DNA of 64,000 nucleotides from Dastarcus helophoroides (taxonomy: Eukaryota; Arthropoda; Insecta; Coleoptera; Bothrideridae). This document shows positions 33,594-45,970 of this stretch, in pieces. The notes beneath the pieces are model-generated. The model did not search any database. It was not told where the DNA came from and saw only the letters and a list, made by a program, of their open reading frames with translations. The DNA lies in contig CM053332.1 of NCBI GenBank assembly GCA_028583605.1, positions 21,023,297 through 21,087,296 of the forward strand, given 5' to 3'. A program made the translations under genes and the position numbers. Positions within the stretch are counted from its first letter, which is position 1, and every line of letters begins with the position of its first letter.

Positions 33594-36500
33594 CTCAAAA
33601 TTGTAGTTTTTTTAAAGTGTAGCGCATTGGAAATTTTTAATGTTTTGTAGCAATTTTGGTCTTTTTCTCTAAAATTTGACTGTACAAAAATTTTAATCTG
33701 TCTTTCATAAGAGAGACAGATTTCGAGAATAACTCAAAATTTCGACCAAGTGTCTAACGTTTCAAAAAATTTTTATTTTAAATTGAGTTTTGCATTTAAA
33801 ACTTAATTTTCTATAAAAAAAACATTGTTTTTCTAAAATTTGTTTGAAATTTTAATGAAAACTTAAAAGTTTTGGGCTAGGAAAAAACATCAAAATAATA
33901 AGAAATGTAAAAAATGTGTCAAGTGATTTCTGCAGTTAATTCTCCAACCTTTTACCAAACATTGCATTGTTCAACAATTTTGACTTGATTAATATTTTTA
34001 ACTTTTAAGATATTTAAACCTTGATCTCTTGTCAAAATTTAAAATTTTTTAAGACTTTGGACTTTTTCTCACAATTTTGACTTTCTAAATTACGAAGTTC
34101 CACTCAAAATTGTACTTTTCTTCAAAAGTGTAGTGTATTGGAAATTTTTAATTTGTTATAGCACTTTTGGTCTTTTTTTCTAAATTTTAACCGCACAAAA
34201 ATTTTAATCTGTCTGTCATAAGAGAGACAGATTTTAAAAATAACTCGAAATTTCGACCAAGTGTCTAACGTTTCAAAAAATTTTCATTTCAAATTGAGTT
34301 TTGCATTTAAAACTCGATCTTTTTTAAGAAAAACATTGTTTTTTTAAAATTGATTTAAAATTTTAATAAAAATTTAAAAGTTTTAAGCTACGAAAAAACA
34401 TCAAAATAATTAGAAATGTAAAAAGTGTGTCAAGTAATTTCTGCAGTTAATTCTCCAACCTTTTACCAAACATTGCATTGTTCAACATTTTTGACTTGAT
34501 TGATATTTTTAACTTTTAAAATATTAAACTCCTGACCTCTTGTCAAAATTTAAAATTTTTCAAGACTTTGGCCTTTTTCTCACAATTTTGACTTTCTAAA
34601 TTACGAAGTTCCACTCAAAATTGTACTTTTTTTCAAAAGTGTAGTGTATTGGAAATTTTTAATTTGTTATAGCACTTTTGGTCTTTTTCTCTAAATTTTA
34701 ACCCTACAAAAATTTTAATCAGTCTGTCATAAGAGAGACAGATTTCGAGAATAACTCGAAATTTCCACCAAGTGTCTAACGTTTCAAAAAATTTTCATTT
34801 TAAATTGAGTTTTGCATTTAAAACTCGATCTTTTCTAAAAAAACATTGTTTTTCTAAAATTGGTTTGAAATTTTAATAAAAACCTAAAAGTTTTGGGCTA
34901 GAAAAAACATCAAAATAATAAGAAATGTGTCAAGTAATTTCTGTAGTTAATTCTTCAACCTTTAACCAAACATTGCATTGTTCAACATTTTTGACTTGAT
35001 TGATATTTTTAACTTTTAAAATATTAAACTCCTGACCTCTTGTCAAAATTTAAAATTTTTTAAGACTTTGGCCTTTTTCTCACAATTTTGACTTTCTAAA
35101 TTACGAAGTTCCACTGAAAATTGTACTTTTTTTAAAAAGTGTAGTGTATTAAAAATTTTTAATTTGTTACAGCACTTTTGGTCTTTTTTTCTAAATTTTA
35201 ATCGCACAAAAATTTTAATCTGTCTGTCATAAGAGAGACAGATTTCGAAAATAAGTCGAAATTTCGACCAAGTGTCTAACGTTTCAAAAAATTTTCATTT
35301 TAAATTGAGTTTTGCATTTAAAGCTCGATCTTTTTTAAGAAAAACATTGTTTTTTTTTAAATTGGTTTAAGATTTTAATAAAAATTTAAAAGTTTTAAGC
35401 TACGAAAAACATCAAAATAATTAGAAATGTAAAAAGTGTGTCAAGTAATTTCTGCAGTTAATTCTCCAACCTTTTACCAAGCATTGCATTGTTCAACATT
35501 TTGATTTGATTTATATTTTTAGCTTTTAACATATTAAAACAATGACCTTTTGTCAAAATTTGTTTTTTTAAGACTTTAAACTATTTCTCACAATTTTTAC
35601 TTTTCTCAACAATTTAATTTTCAGTTCTTTCAAGGATAATATAAAAGTTTCGATTTTTTCGTGAACACGAATTTTTAAAAAAAATTAAAATTTTTAAAAT
35701 GTTGACTTTTTTTAAATTAGTAAGACTTTAAAAATTTTCGATATTTCATATTTTTTTAAACTTGATTTTTTTAATTTCGATTATTTTAAAGTTTGGCACT
35801 TTTACAAAATCCAGGCTAACCTTATTAAAAAGTTCAGGTTTTTAAAAATTTTTACTTTTTTTGAACATCTAGAATTTTTTTAAAATTAAATTTCAACATT
35901 TTTCAAAATTTTGATATTTAATTTTAATTATCTTTTTCACAATTATGGTCTTTTAAAAAATGTTGATTTGTTTAAAATTAAGATTTTTATCCAAAACTCA
36001 ATCTTTTTTTAAAAAAAATTATTTTTCTAAAATAGGATTAAAATTTTACTAAAAACTAAAAAATGTTGAGCTACGAAAAAACATTAAAATAATTAGAAAA
36101 GTCAGGCTTTTGTAAAAAGTTTGACAAGTGATTTTTACAGTTAATTTTCTAACCTTTTGCCAAGCATTGTATTGTTCAACAATTTTCACTTAATTAATAG
36201 TTTTAGCTTTTCAAATATTTTAACTTTGACCTCTTATCAAAATTTGGATTTTTTAAAGACTTTATACTTTTTCTTAAAATTTTGACTTGTTTTCTGAAAT
36301 TTCTATCTTATTTTTTAAAATTTTTTTAACATTTGCTCCTTTTTCGAATTTTTAACAAAATTTGACTTTCTCTAAAAAATGTTGACAACATTTGATCCTC
36401 TCTGAAAAATGTTGACACAATTTGACTCTCTCTGAGAAATTTTAACAAAATTTGACTCTCTCTGGGAAATTTTAAGTTTTTACTAAATTTTAACTTTTTA

Positions 36501-38865
36501 GCGTTTTTTTAGCAAAATTTTGAATTTTTTCTTCAAATTTTGTTTGAGTTTTCGAGACTTTGGACTTTTATCTCAAAACTCACCTTTTTCTCGAAGCTAA
36601 GTTTGATTTCCTGAAAATTCTAGCTTTATTTCAAAACAGAGTTTTTTTATTATAATTCGTCCATTTCTTAAAACTACGATATATTACAAGTTTTTTCAAA
36701 ATGTTAAGTTTTTTGTTTTAAATTTGATTGTCTGAAAGTAACAGCTTTATCCCATAATTCGTCTTTTTCCAAATTACGAGGTTACATTCAAAATTGTAGT
36801 TTTTTCCAAAAGTGTAGTGTATTGGAAATTTTTAATGTTTTATAGCAACTTTGATCTTTTTCTTTAAATTTTGACTACAAAAATTTTAATCTGTCTGTCA
36901 TAAGATTTCGAAACCAATTCGAAATTTTGACCAAGTGTCTAACGTTTCAAGACATTTTGATTTCAAACTAAGTTTTGCATTGAAAACCTGATCTTTTTTA
37001 AAAAAACATTGTTTTTCTAAAATTGGGTTAAAATGTTAATGAAAAATTAAAAATTTTGAGCTACGAAAAAACATCAAAATAATTAGAAATGTAAAAAGTG
37101 TGTCAAGTGATTTCTGCAGTTCGTTCTCCAACCTTTTCCCAAACATCGCATTGTTCAACATTTTTAACTTGATTGATATTTTTAGCTTTTAAAATATTTA
37201 AACCTTGACCTCTTGTCAAAATCTAAATTTTTTAAAGACTTTGGACTATTTCTTACAATTTTGACCTTTTTCAACAATTTAATTTTTGACTCTTTCGAAG
37301 ATAATATACTTTCTTGAAAGTTTCGATTTTTTTGTAAACATGAATTATTTTAAAAATTTTAAGTTGACTTTTTTAAATTAGAAAGACCTAAAATTTTCAA
37401 AATTCAATATTTTTTTAAAACTTGTTTTATTTTAATTCCGATTATTTTAAAGTGTGTCACTTTTACAAAATCTAGTCTAACTTTTTTAAAAAGTTTAAGT
37501 TTTTGAAAATCTTTACTTTTTTAAACATTTGGATTTTTTTTTATTCAAATTTTAACATTTTTCAGAATTTTAATTTTTAATTTTTTTAAATTTTTCATCT
37601 CCTTTTCACAATTTTGCCTTTTAAAAAGTGTCGATTTGTTTAAAATTAAGCTTTTTATCCAAAACTCGATCTTTTCTAAAATAACATTTATTTTTTTAAA
37701 ATTGGATTAAAATTTTAATGAAAATTTAAAAATTTTGAGCTACGAAAAAAAAAATAAAATAATTAAAAATGTGGTTCTTTTGTGAAACGTTTGACAAGTT
37801 ATTTTTGCAGTTGGTTCTCTAATTTTTTACCAAACATCGCATTGTTCAACATTTTGACTTAATTAATATTTTTGGCTTTTAAAATATTTAAACCTTGACC
37901 TCTGGTCAAAATTAAAATTTTTTCAAAACTTTCAACTCATTTTACAATTTTGACTTTTTTCAACAATTTAATTTTCGACTTTTTCAAAGATTATATACTT
38001 TTTTGAGAGATTGATTTTTTTGTAAACACAAATTTTTTAAAATTTTAAGTTTTCAAAATGTTGTCTTTTTTTATTAGTAAGACCTTAAAAATTTTAAAAC
38101 TCAATATATTTTTCAAACTTGTTTTTTTAAATTTTGATTATGTTAAAGTTTGGCACTTTTACAAAATCTAGTCTAATTGTTTTAAAAGCTTTGAGTTTTT
38201 AAAAGTTTTTACTTTTTTAAAACATTTTGAATCATTTTAAAATTAAATTTCAATAATTTTCAAAATTTTGATTTTTAATTTCTTTAAAATTTTAAAGTTT
38301 GTTTTACAATTTTGGCCTTTTAAAAAGTGTCAATTTGTTTAAAAGTAAGCTTTTTATCCAAAACCTAATCTTTTCTACAAAAATATTTATTTTTCTAAAA
38401 TTGAACTGAAATTTTAATAAAAAATTTAAAATTTTGAGCTACGAAAAAACATTAAAATAATTAGAAATGTAATTCATTTGTAAAAAGTTTGACAAGTGAT
38501 TTCTGCAGTTGGTTTTCCAGCCTTTTACCAAACATCGCATTGTTCAACATTTTTGACTAAATTGATATTTTTAGCTTTTATAATATTTAAACCTTGACCT
38601 TTTGTCAACATTCATATTTTTTCGAGCCCTTGGACTTTTTTTTACAATTTTGACTTTTTTCAACAATTTAATTTGCGACTCTTTCGAAGATAATATACTT
38701 TTTTTGAGAGTTTTGATTTTTTCGTAAACACGTTTTTTTTTTAAATTTTAAGTTTTCAAAATGTTAACTTTTTTTTAAAATTAGTAAGACTTGAAATTTT
38801 TGGAATTTGATATTTTTTAAGACGTGTTTTTTTTAAATTTTAATTATTTTTAAGTTTGGTACTGT
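33594..38865. repeat. Macro-satellite, left block (~0.5- and ~0.7-kb units)
   Basis: CCAA(A/G)CATYGCATTGTTCAAC recurs at 33,955, 34,466, 34,966, 35,477, 36,160, 37,139, 37,830 and 38,528. Two unit forms alternate. The short form (500-511 bp) has AATTACGAAGTTCCACTCAA, AGTGTAGTGTATTGGAAATT and TCATAAGAGAGACAGATTTC. The long form (~690 bp) replaces this with AACACGAATTTTT, AGTAAGACTT and TTACAAAATCTAGTCTAACT. The 979-bp spacing includes a copy of the 32.49-kb minisatellite block. Confidence 0.9.
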
Positions 38866-39765
38866 GGTGAGTCGAGTTCTACTAAATTGTTCAGTTTCCT
38901 TGTTTGTTTTATTCAATTGGATTTTATTCAATTTTTCTGGGAAATATTAAATCTACAAATACTGTATCATTAAAATTTTTTGTAACAGCGTTTTGCGTGA
39001 GAAACAGATTTCTTAGCGTTTACAAATTAGATAAGGGTTATTTGCTAGGCCTGGTTTGTTTCAAGTTTAATTACCTAAACTAAACATGTTAGTTTTGAAG
39101 AACCGCTGAAAAGTGGAGTAATAAATAAGGGTAAGTGTCAATAATGGAGACCGTAGCAAATCTCTCGGCAAGACCATGTAGTGGTAGACTGAAAGAATTT
39201 GACGTTCAAAAAACGCCTTTATAAACACGTGCAATTGTAAATTATTTAAATTTCAATTATCAAAGTAAAACTTGTAAGATAAGGGGATGGTATCATTCAA
39301 AAGTGGTTTGCAGTTTGATTTGCACTTTAAGAATCCTTTTTAAAATTTATTTAAGTCTTAATTTAGATTAAAATTATTTAAATTAATAGAAATTCTGCAT
39401 CCTCATGCCCTCTAGCGAGATGCAGAGGATATCTTTCGGTTTCCAGAAATTAAGGGTAGAGGAATAAAAAGATAAGAAAGAAAGATAAGAAATTTACAGG
39501 GTACTGAACTTCGATGACACTAGTTATGCAAACTAGTACGAAATGCAGGAATTTTAAAAAAATGCTTCGGTTTGTGCTAATTAACGTAAATGAACACAAA
39601 AAAAAACAATTTCTTTTTAACGTAATGTTCTTGTGCCATTTGTGTGATGTTGGCTACGGAAAAAAAAATAGGCAAGTAAAGGTAAATTGTCTAACGATTT
39701 TGTTTGATGGTTTTTCGCTCTTATATGATTATATTAACTTTTCCTAAAATTACATACAATAACAT
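38866..39765. other. Unique segment replacing part of a macro-satellite unit
   Basis: The left junction is at GTTTGGTACT (38,855-38,864) and the right at AACATTTTTTAGAATTT (about 39,760). Compared with intact units about 90 bp are missing and about 900 bp of unrelated sequence stand in their place. It holds a 77-codon + frame (39,514-39,747) without recognised domains. No inverted ends or target duplication were found. Confidence 0.45.
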
Positions 39766-42700
39766 TTTTTAGAATTTAAATTTTTTAAAAATTTTAATCT
39801 TGTTTTCAAAATTTTGGCCTTTTAAAAAGTGTCGATTTGTTTAAAATTGAGCTTTTCATTTAAAACTTGATATTTTCTACAAAAACATTTATTTTTCTGA
39901 AATTAAATTGAAATTTAAATGAAAATTTAAGAATTTTGAGATACGAAAAAACATTAAAATCATTAGAAATGTGATTCTTTTGTTAAAAGTTTGACAAGTG
40001 ATTTCTGCAGTTGGTTCTCCAACCTTTTACCAAACATCGCATTGTTCAATATTTTTGACTAAATTGATATTTTTAGCTTTTATAATATTTAAACCTTGAC
40101 CTTTTGTCAAAATTTATATTTTTTCGAGACCTTGGACTTTTTTTTACAATTTTGATTTTTTTTAAGAATTTAATTTGCGACTTTTTTGAAGATAATATAC
40201 TTTTTAACAGTTCTGATTTTTTCGTAAACACAAATTTCATTTTAAATTTTAAGTTCTCAAAATGTTAATTTTTTTTTTATTAGTGAGACTAAAAATTTTT
40301 AGAATTCGATATTTTTGAAGACGTGTTTTTTTTTTAATTATAATTATTTTTAAGTTTAATACTATTACAAAATCTAGTCTAACTTTTTTAAAAGGTTTCA
40401 GTTTTAAAAATTTTTACCAAAGTTTTAAGCTACGAAAAAACATCAAAATAATTAGAAATGTAAAATGTGTGTTAAGTGATGTCTGCAGTTAATTCTCCAA
40501 CCTTTTACCAAACATCGCATTGTTTAACATTTTTAACTTAATTGATATTTTTAGCTTTTAAAATATTTAAATTTTGACCTCTTGTCAAAATTTAAATTTT
40601 TTTCAAACTTTGGACTTTTTTTCACAATTTTGACTTCCCTCAACAATTTAATTTTTGACTCTTTCGAAGGTTAAGTTTTTAAAATACTGACTTCTTTTGT
40701 TAAATTGGTAAGACTTTAAAAATCTTTAAGGTTCGATATTTTTTAAAACTTGTTTTTTTTAAATTCTATTTATTTTAAAGTTTGGCACTTTTACAAAATC
40801 CAGTCTAACTTTTTGAAAAGGTTTGAGTTTTTAAAAATTTTTACTTTTTTAAACATTTTAAATTTTTTTAAAATAAAATTTCAACAATCTTCACAATTTT
40901 GATTTTTTAATTTCTTAAAAATTTTAAAGTTTTTTTTACAATTTTGGCCTTTTAAGTAACGTCAATTTGTTTAAAATTGAGATTTTTATCCAAAATTTGA
41001 TCTTTTCTAAAAAAAATTATTTTACCAAACTTGAATTAAAATTTCAAAGGAAATTTAACAATTTTGAGCTATTAAAAAACATAAAATAATTAGAAATAAC
41101 AGGCGTTTGTAAAAAGTTTGACAAGTGAGTTCTGCAGAGTGAGTTCTGCAGTTGGTTTTCCAACCTTTTACCAAACATTGCATTATTCAACTTTTGACTT
41201 AATTGATATTTTTAGCTTTTAAAATATTTAAACCTTGACCTCTTGTCAAAATTTGGATTTTTTTCAAGACTTTGGACTATTTTTTACAATTTTGACCTCC
41301 ATCAACAATTTAATTTTTGACTCTTTTGAAGGTAAAATACTTTCTTGAAAGTTTCAATTCTTTCGTGAACACGAATTTTTTAAAAAATGTTGATTTTTCA
41401 AAATATTGATTTTTTTTTAATTAGTAAGACTTTAAAAATTTTCGGAATTGGATATTTTTTTAAAACTTGTTTTTTTTAAATTCCAATTATTTTAAAGTTC
41501 AGCACCTTTACAAAATCCAATTTTTTGAAAAGGTTTGAGTTTTTAAAAATTTTTACTTTTTTTAAACATTTTGAATTTTTTTTAATTAAATTTTAACAAT
41601 CTTCACAATTTAAATTTTTTAAATTCTTAAAAATTTTAAAGTTTTTTTTACAATTTTTGCCTTTTAAGTAGCGTCAATTTGTTTAAAATTGAGATTTTTA
41701 TCCAAAATTTGATCTTTTCAAAAAAAAATTATTTTACTAAAATTGAATTAAAATTTCAAAAAAAATTTAACAATTTTAAACTATTAAAAAACATAAAATA
41801 ATTAGAAATGTCAGGCTTTTGTAAAAAGTTTGACAAGTGAGTTCTGCAGAGTGAGTTCTGCAGTTGGTTTTCCAACCTTTTACCAAACATTGCATTATTC
41901 AACCTTTGACTTAATTGATATTTTTAGCTTTTAAAATATTTAAGCCTGACCTCTTGTCAAAATTTAAATTTTTTCAAGACTTTAGACTTTTTCTCACAAT
42001 TTTGACTTTTCTTAACAATTTAATTTTCAAATCTTTCAAAAATAAAATACTTTCTTGAAAGTTTCCTTTTTTTCGTGAACATAAATTTTTTGGAAAATTT
42101 TAATTTTTTAAAATATTGACTTTTTTTAAACTAGTAAGACTTAAAAAATTTTCGGAATTCGATTTTTTTTAAAACTTGTTTTATTTTTAATTCCAACTAT
42201 TTTAAAGTTTGACACTTTTACAAAATCTAGCCCAACTTTTTTGAAAAGTTTGGGTTTTTGAAAATTTTTACTTTTTTTAAACATCCTGAAATTTTTTTCA
42301 ATTAAATTGCAAACTTTTGATTTTTAGTTTCTTTACAATTTTATTTTCTTTTTTACAAATTTGCTTGATCTTCTAAGAAATGTTGATTTGTTTAAAATTA
42401 AGCTTTTTACCCAAAACTTGATCTTTTCTAAAAAAAATGTATTTTACGAAAATTGGATTTAAATTTGAATAAAAATTTAAAAATTTTAAGCTGCAAAAAA
42501 ACATTTAAATAATTGGAAATGTCAGGCTTTTGTGAAAAGTTTGACAAGTGTTTTCTACAGTTGGTTTTTCAACCTTTTGCCAAACATCGCATTGTTCAAC
42601 ATTTTTGACTTGATTGATATTTTTAACTTTTAAAATATTAAAACCCTGACCTCTTGTCAAAATTTGAAATTTTTCAAGACTTTGGACTTTTTCTCACAAT

Positions 42701-45270
42701 TCTGACTTTCTAAATTACGAAGTTCCACTCAAAATTGTACTTTTTTTTAAAAGTGTAGTGTATTGAAAATTTTTAATTTGTTATAGCACTTTTGGTCTTT
42801 TTCTCTAAATTTTAACCGTACAAAAATTTTAATCTGTCTGTCATAAGACAGACAGATTTCGAGAATAACTCGAAATTTTGACCAAGTGTAACGTTTCAAA
42901 AAATTTTTATTTTAAATTGAGTTTTGCATTCAAAACTCGATCTTTTCTAAAAAAAACATTGTTTTTCTAAAATTGGTTTAAAATTTTAATGAAAATTCAA
43001 AAGTTTTGAGCTAGGAAAAAACATCAAAATAATTAGAAATGTAAAAAATGTGTCAAGTGATTTCTGCAGTTAATTCTCCAACCTTTTACCAAACATTGCA
43101 TTGTTCAACATTTTTGACTTGATTGATATTTTTAGCTTTTCAAATATTAAAATATTGACCTCTTGTCAAAATTTAAAATTTTTTAGGACTTTGAACCTTT
43201 TCTCACAATTTTGACTTTCTAAATTACGAAGTTCCACTCAAAATTGTACTTTTTTTCAAAGTGTAGTGTATTGGAAATTTTTAATTTGTTATAGCACTTT
43301 TTCTCTAAATTTTGACCGTACAAAAATTTTAATCTGTCTGTCATAAGATTTCGAGAATAATTTGAAATTTTGACCAAGTATCTAACGTTTCAAGACATTT
43401 TGATTTTAAATTAAGTTTTGCATTTAAAACCTAATCTCTTCTAAAAAAACATTGTTTTTCTAAAATTGGTTTGAAATGTTAATGAAAAATTAACAGTTTT
43501 GAGCTACAAAAAAACATCAAAATAATAAGAAATGTAAAAAGTGTGTCAAGTGATTTCTGCAGTTCGTTCTCCAACCTTTTCCCAAACATCGCATTGTTCA
43601 ACAGTTTTGACTTGATTGATATTTTTAGTTTTTAAAATAATAAAACTTTGACCTCTTGTCAAAGTTTAAATTTTTTGAAGACTTTGGACTATTTCTTACT
43701 ATTTGGACTATTTTCAACAATTAAATTTTTGACTCTTTCGAAGATGATATACTTTCTTAAAAGACTCGAGATTTTGTTGTAAATATAAATTTTTTTGAAA
43801 ATTTTAAGTTGACTTTTTTAAATTGGAAAGACCTTAAATTTTCAAAATTTGATATTTTTTTAAAATTTGTTTCATTTTAATTCCAATTATTTTAGAGTGT
43901 AGCACTTTTACAAAATCTAGTCTATTTTTTTTTAAGTTCAAGTTTTTGACAAATTTTACTTTTTTTAAACATTTGGATTTTTTTTATTTAAATTTTAACA
44001 TTCTTCAGAATTTTAATTGTTAATTTTTTAAAAATTTTAATCTCTTTTTCACAATTTTGACCCTTTAAAAAGTGTCGATTTGTTTAAAAGTGGGCTTTTC
44101 ATTCAAAACTTAATATTTTCTACAAAAACATTTATTTTTCTGAAATTGAATTGAAATTTAAATAAAAATTTAAAAATTTTGAGCTACGAAAAAACATTAA
44201 AATAATTAGAAATGTGATTCTTTTGTTAAAAGTGTGACAAGTAATTTCTGCAGTTGGTTCTCCAACCTTTTACCAAACATCGTATTGTTCAACATTTTTG
44301 ACTTAATTGATATTTTTAGCTTTTATTATATTTCAACTTTGAGCTCTTGTCAAAGTTTAGATTTTTTCAAGACTTTGGACCCTTTTTCATAATTTTGACT
44401 TTTTTTAGGAATTTAATTTGCGACTTTTTTAAAGATAATATACCTTTTTAAGAGTTCTGATTTTTTCGTAAAGACGATTTTTTTTTTAAATTTTAGGTTT
44501 TCAAAATGTTAACTTTTTTTTTAAATTAGTAAGACTAAATATTTTTGAAATTCGATATTTTTTAAAAGGTGTTTTTTTTTAAATTTTAATTATTTTTAAG
44601 TTTGGTACTTTTACAAAATCTAGTCTAACTTTTTTAAAAGGTTTGAGTTTTAAAAAATTTTTACTGTGTTTAAACATTTCGATTTTTTTAAAATTAAATT
44701 TTAACATTTTTTAGAATTTTAATTTTTTAAAAATTTTAATCTCCTTTTTACAATTTTGGCTTTTTAAAAAGTGTCGATTTGTTTAAAATTGAGATTTTTG
44801 TCCAAAACTTGATCTTTTCTACAAAAACATTTATTTTTTTTAAAATTGAATTAAAATTTTAATAAAAATTTAAAAATGTTGAGCTACGAAAAAACATTAG
44901 AATAATTAGAAATGTAATTCTTTTGTTAAAAGTTTGACATATGATTTTTGCAGTTAGTTCTTCAACCTTTTACCAAACATTGCATTGTTCAACATTTTTT
45001 TGACTTAATGAATGTTTTTAGCCTTTAACATATTTAGACTTTGACCTCTTGTCAAAAATTGGATTTTATCAAGACTTTGGACTTTTTCTCAAAATTTTGT
45101 CTTTAGTTAAAATTTACAATTTTAGACTCCTTTAAAAATAATATACTTTATTAAAAGTTTCGATTTTTTTGTGAACACAAAGTTTTTGAAAATTTTAAGT
45201 TTTTAAAATGTTGAAGTTTTTTAAAATTGGTAAGACTTCACAATTTTTTTAAAATTTGATCAATATACTT
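39766..45270. repeat. Macro-satellite, right block
   Basis: The same landmark recurs at 40,030, 40,508, 41,171, 41,883, 42,580, 43,089, 43,582, 44,273 and 44,973, with spacings of 478-712 bp. Long and short unit forms are mixed; 42,690-43,200 is nearly identical to units at 34.0-35.1 kb. The adjacent copies at about 41,125 and 41,840 share a duplicated GAGTTCTGCAGAGT, so local unit duplication has continued. Confidence 0.9.
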
Positions 45271-45289
45271 AAAATAATTGCCTTGAAAT

Positions 45290-45545
45290 AATAAATGGGA
45301 TCGGGTGATATATTAGCTTTTTTCATATAGAAAAATGAATAACAAATAAGGTAAATATTTATTAATTAAATGTTCTGTAATTAAACAGTTAAACGTGCTT
45401 AAAATTGAAAATACGTACAACCGCAACCATAGACTAGTTTCGGCCTTCCTTGGCCTCATCAGTATGGTACAGTGGTTGAATAGACTTTTAACTTAAAGCC
45501 GTTAGTCAGTCGTATAAGTATCTGAGTAGACCCCCATTGGGTGAC
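45290..45545 (-). repeat. Hammerhead-bearing dispersed repeat (family D-HHR)
   Basis: Includes GTGATATATTAGCTTTTTTC, ATTAAATGTTCTGTAATTAA, GTTAAACGTGCTT, the ribozyme and TTAAAGCCGTTAGTCAGTCG. A diverged, internally inverted copy lies at 60,520-60,670. Borders are uncertain. Confidence 0.6.
45418..45478 (-). ncRNA. Type I hammerhead ribozyme with perfect core
   Basis: On the minus strand: outer stem I CAACC (45,478-45,474) with GGUUG (45,422-45,418); inner stem I CCAUA (45,467-45,463) with UAUGG (45,431-45,427); core CUGAUGA (45,462-45,456); stem II GGCC (45,455-45,452), loop AAGGAA, GGCC (45,445-45,442); GAAA (45,441-45,438) and C; loop UA; GU (45,434-45,433); H17 = C45432. Cleavage is predicted 3' of C45432 (minus strand). 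Every catalytic base matches the canonical hammerhead and all four helical segments are fully paired. The stem I internal loop and the GA-rich stem II loop are where natural type I hammerheads interact. This architecture is known from Penelope-like elements and metazoan retrozymes. Activity is not shown. Confidence 0.92.
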
Positions 45546-45862
45546 TTGCAACTGACTTTTAACTGTTTATTACGCAAACATTTTTGCTAATTAAAGCATT
45601 CTTCTTTGCTAGGATAATAAGACTTGTATATACAAATATGTACAAGTTTATTACGATGCAATTGAAACCTAATTTTATTGGAATCTAATGAAAACTAGAT
45701 TGCAATTGCAAAGTTCACGTAGATAAGGCAAAGCTTGTATTACAAGTTGCATCGCAATATCCATAGATACAAACGTCCCCGGCGTGACTTTATTTTTATC
45801 TAGTTCGACCAATTAAGTAAATATTTGTGAAATTTTATAATTAAGATTACCTTTTGTTTCAG
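45546..45862. other. Unique AT-rich DNA
   Basis: No feature beyond a possible splice acceptor tract at its right end (CCTTTTGTTTCAG, 45,850-45,862). Confidence 0.4.
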
Positions 45863-45970
45863 GTATGTCTACTATTTTATCATCAAATGCTTAAAAAATT
45901 GCGATATAATTCGTATCTGTGCGAGCGTCGTCAGATAATCTTCAGAGGAAGATCCTCGTCTCTTTCAAAG
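45863..45970 (+). other. Candidate 108-bp exon or recursive splice site
   Basis: Preceded by CCTTTTGTTTCAG and followed by GTAAGG, with CAAAG before the donor. The 36 codons between are open in phase 0 (starting VCLLFYHQMLKK, ending SSSLSK). The first bases after the acceptor (GTATGT) themselves form a donor, as at recursive splice sites in very long introns. No homology is recognised. The sequence is outside the repeats and moderately GC-rich. Confidence 0.25.
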
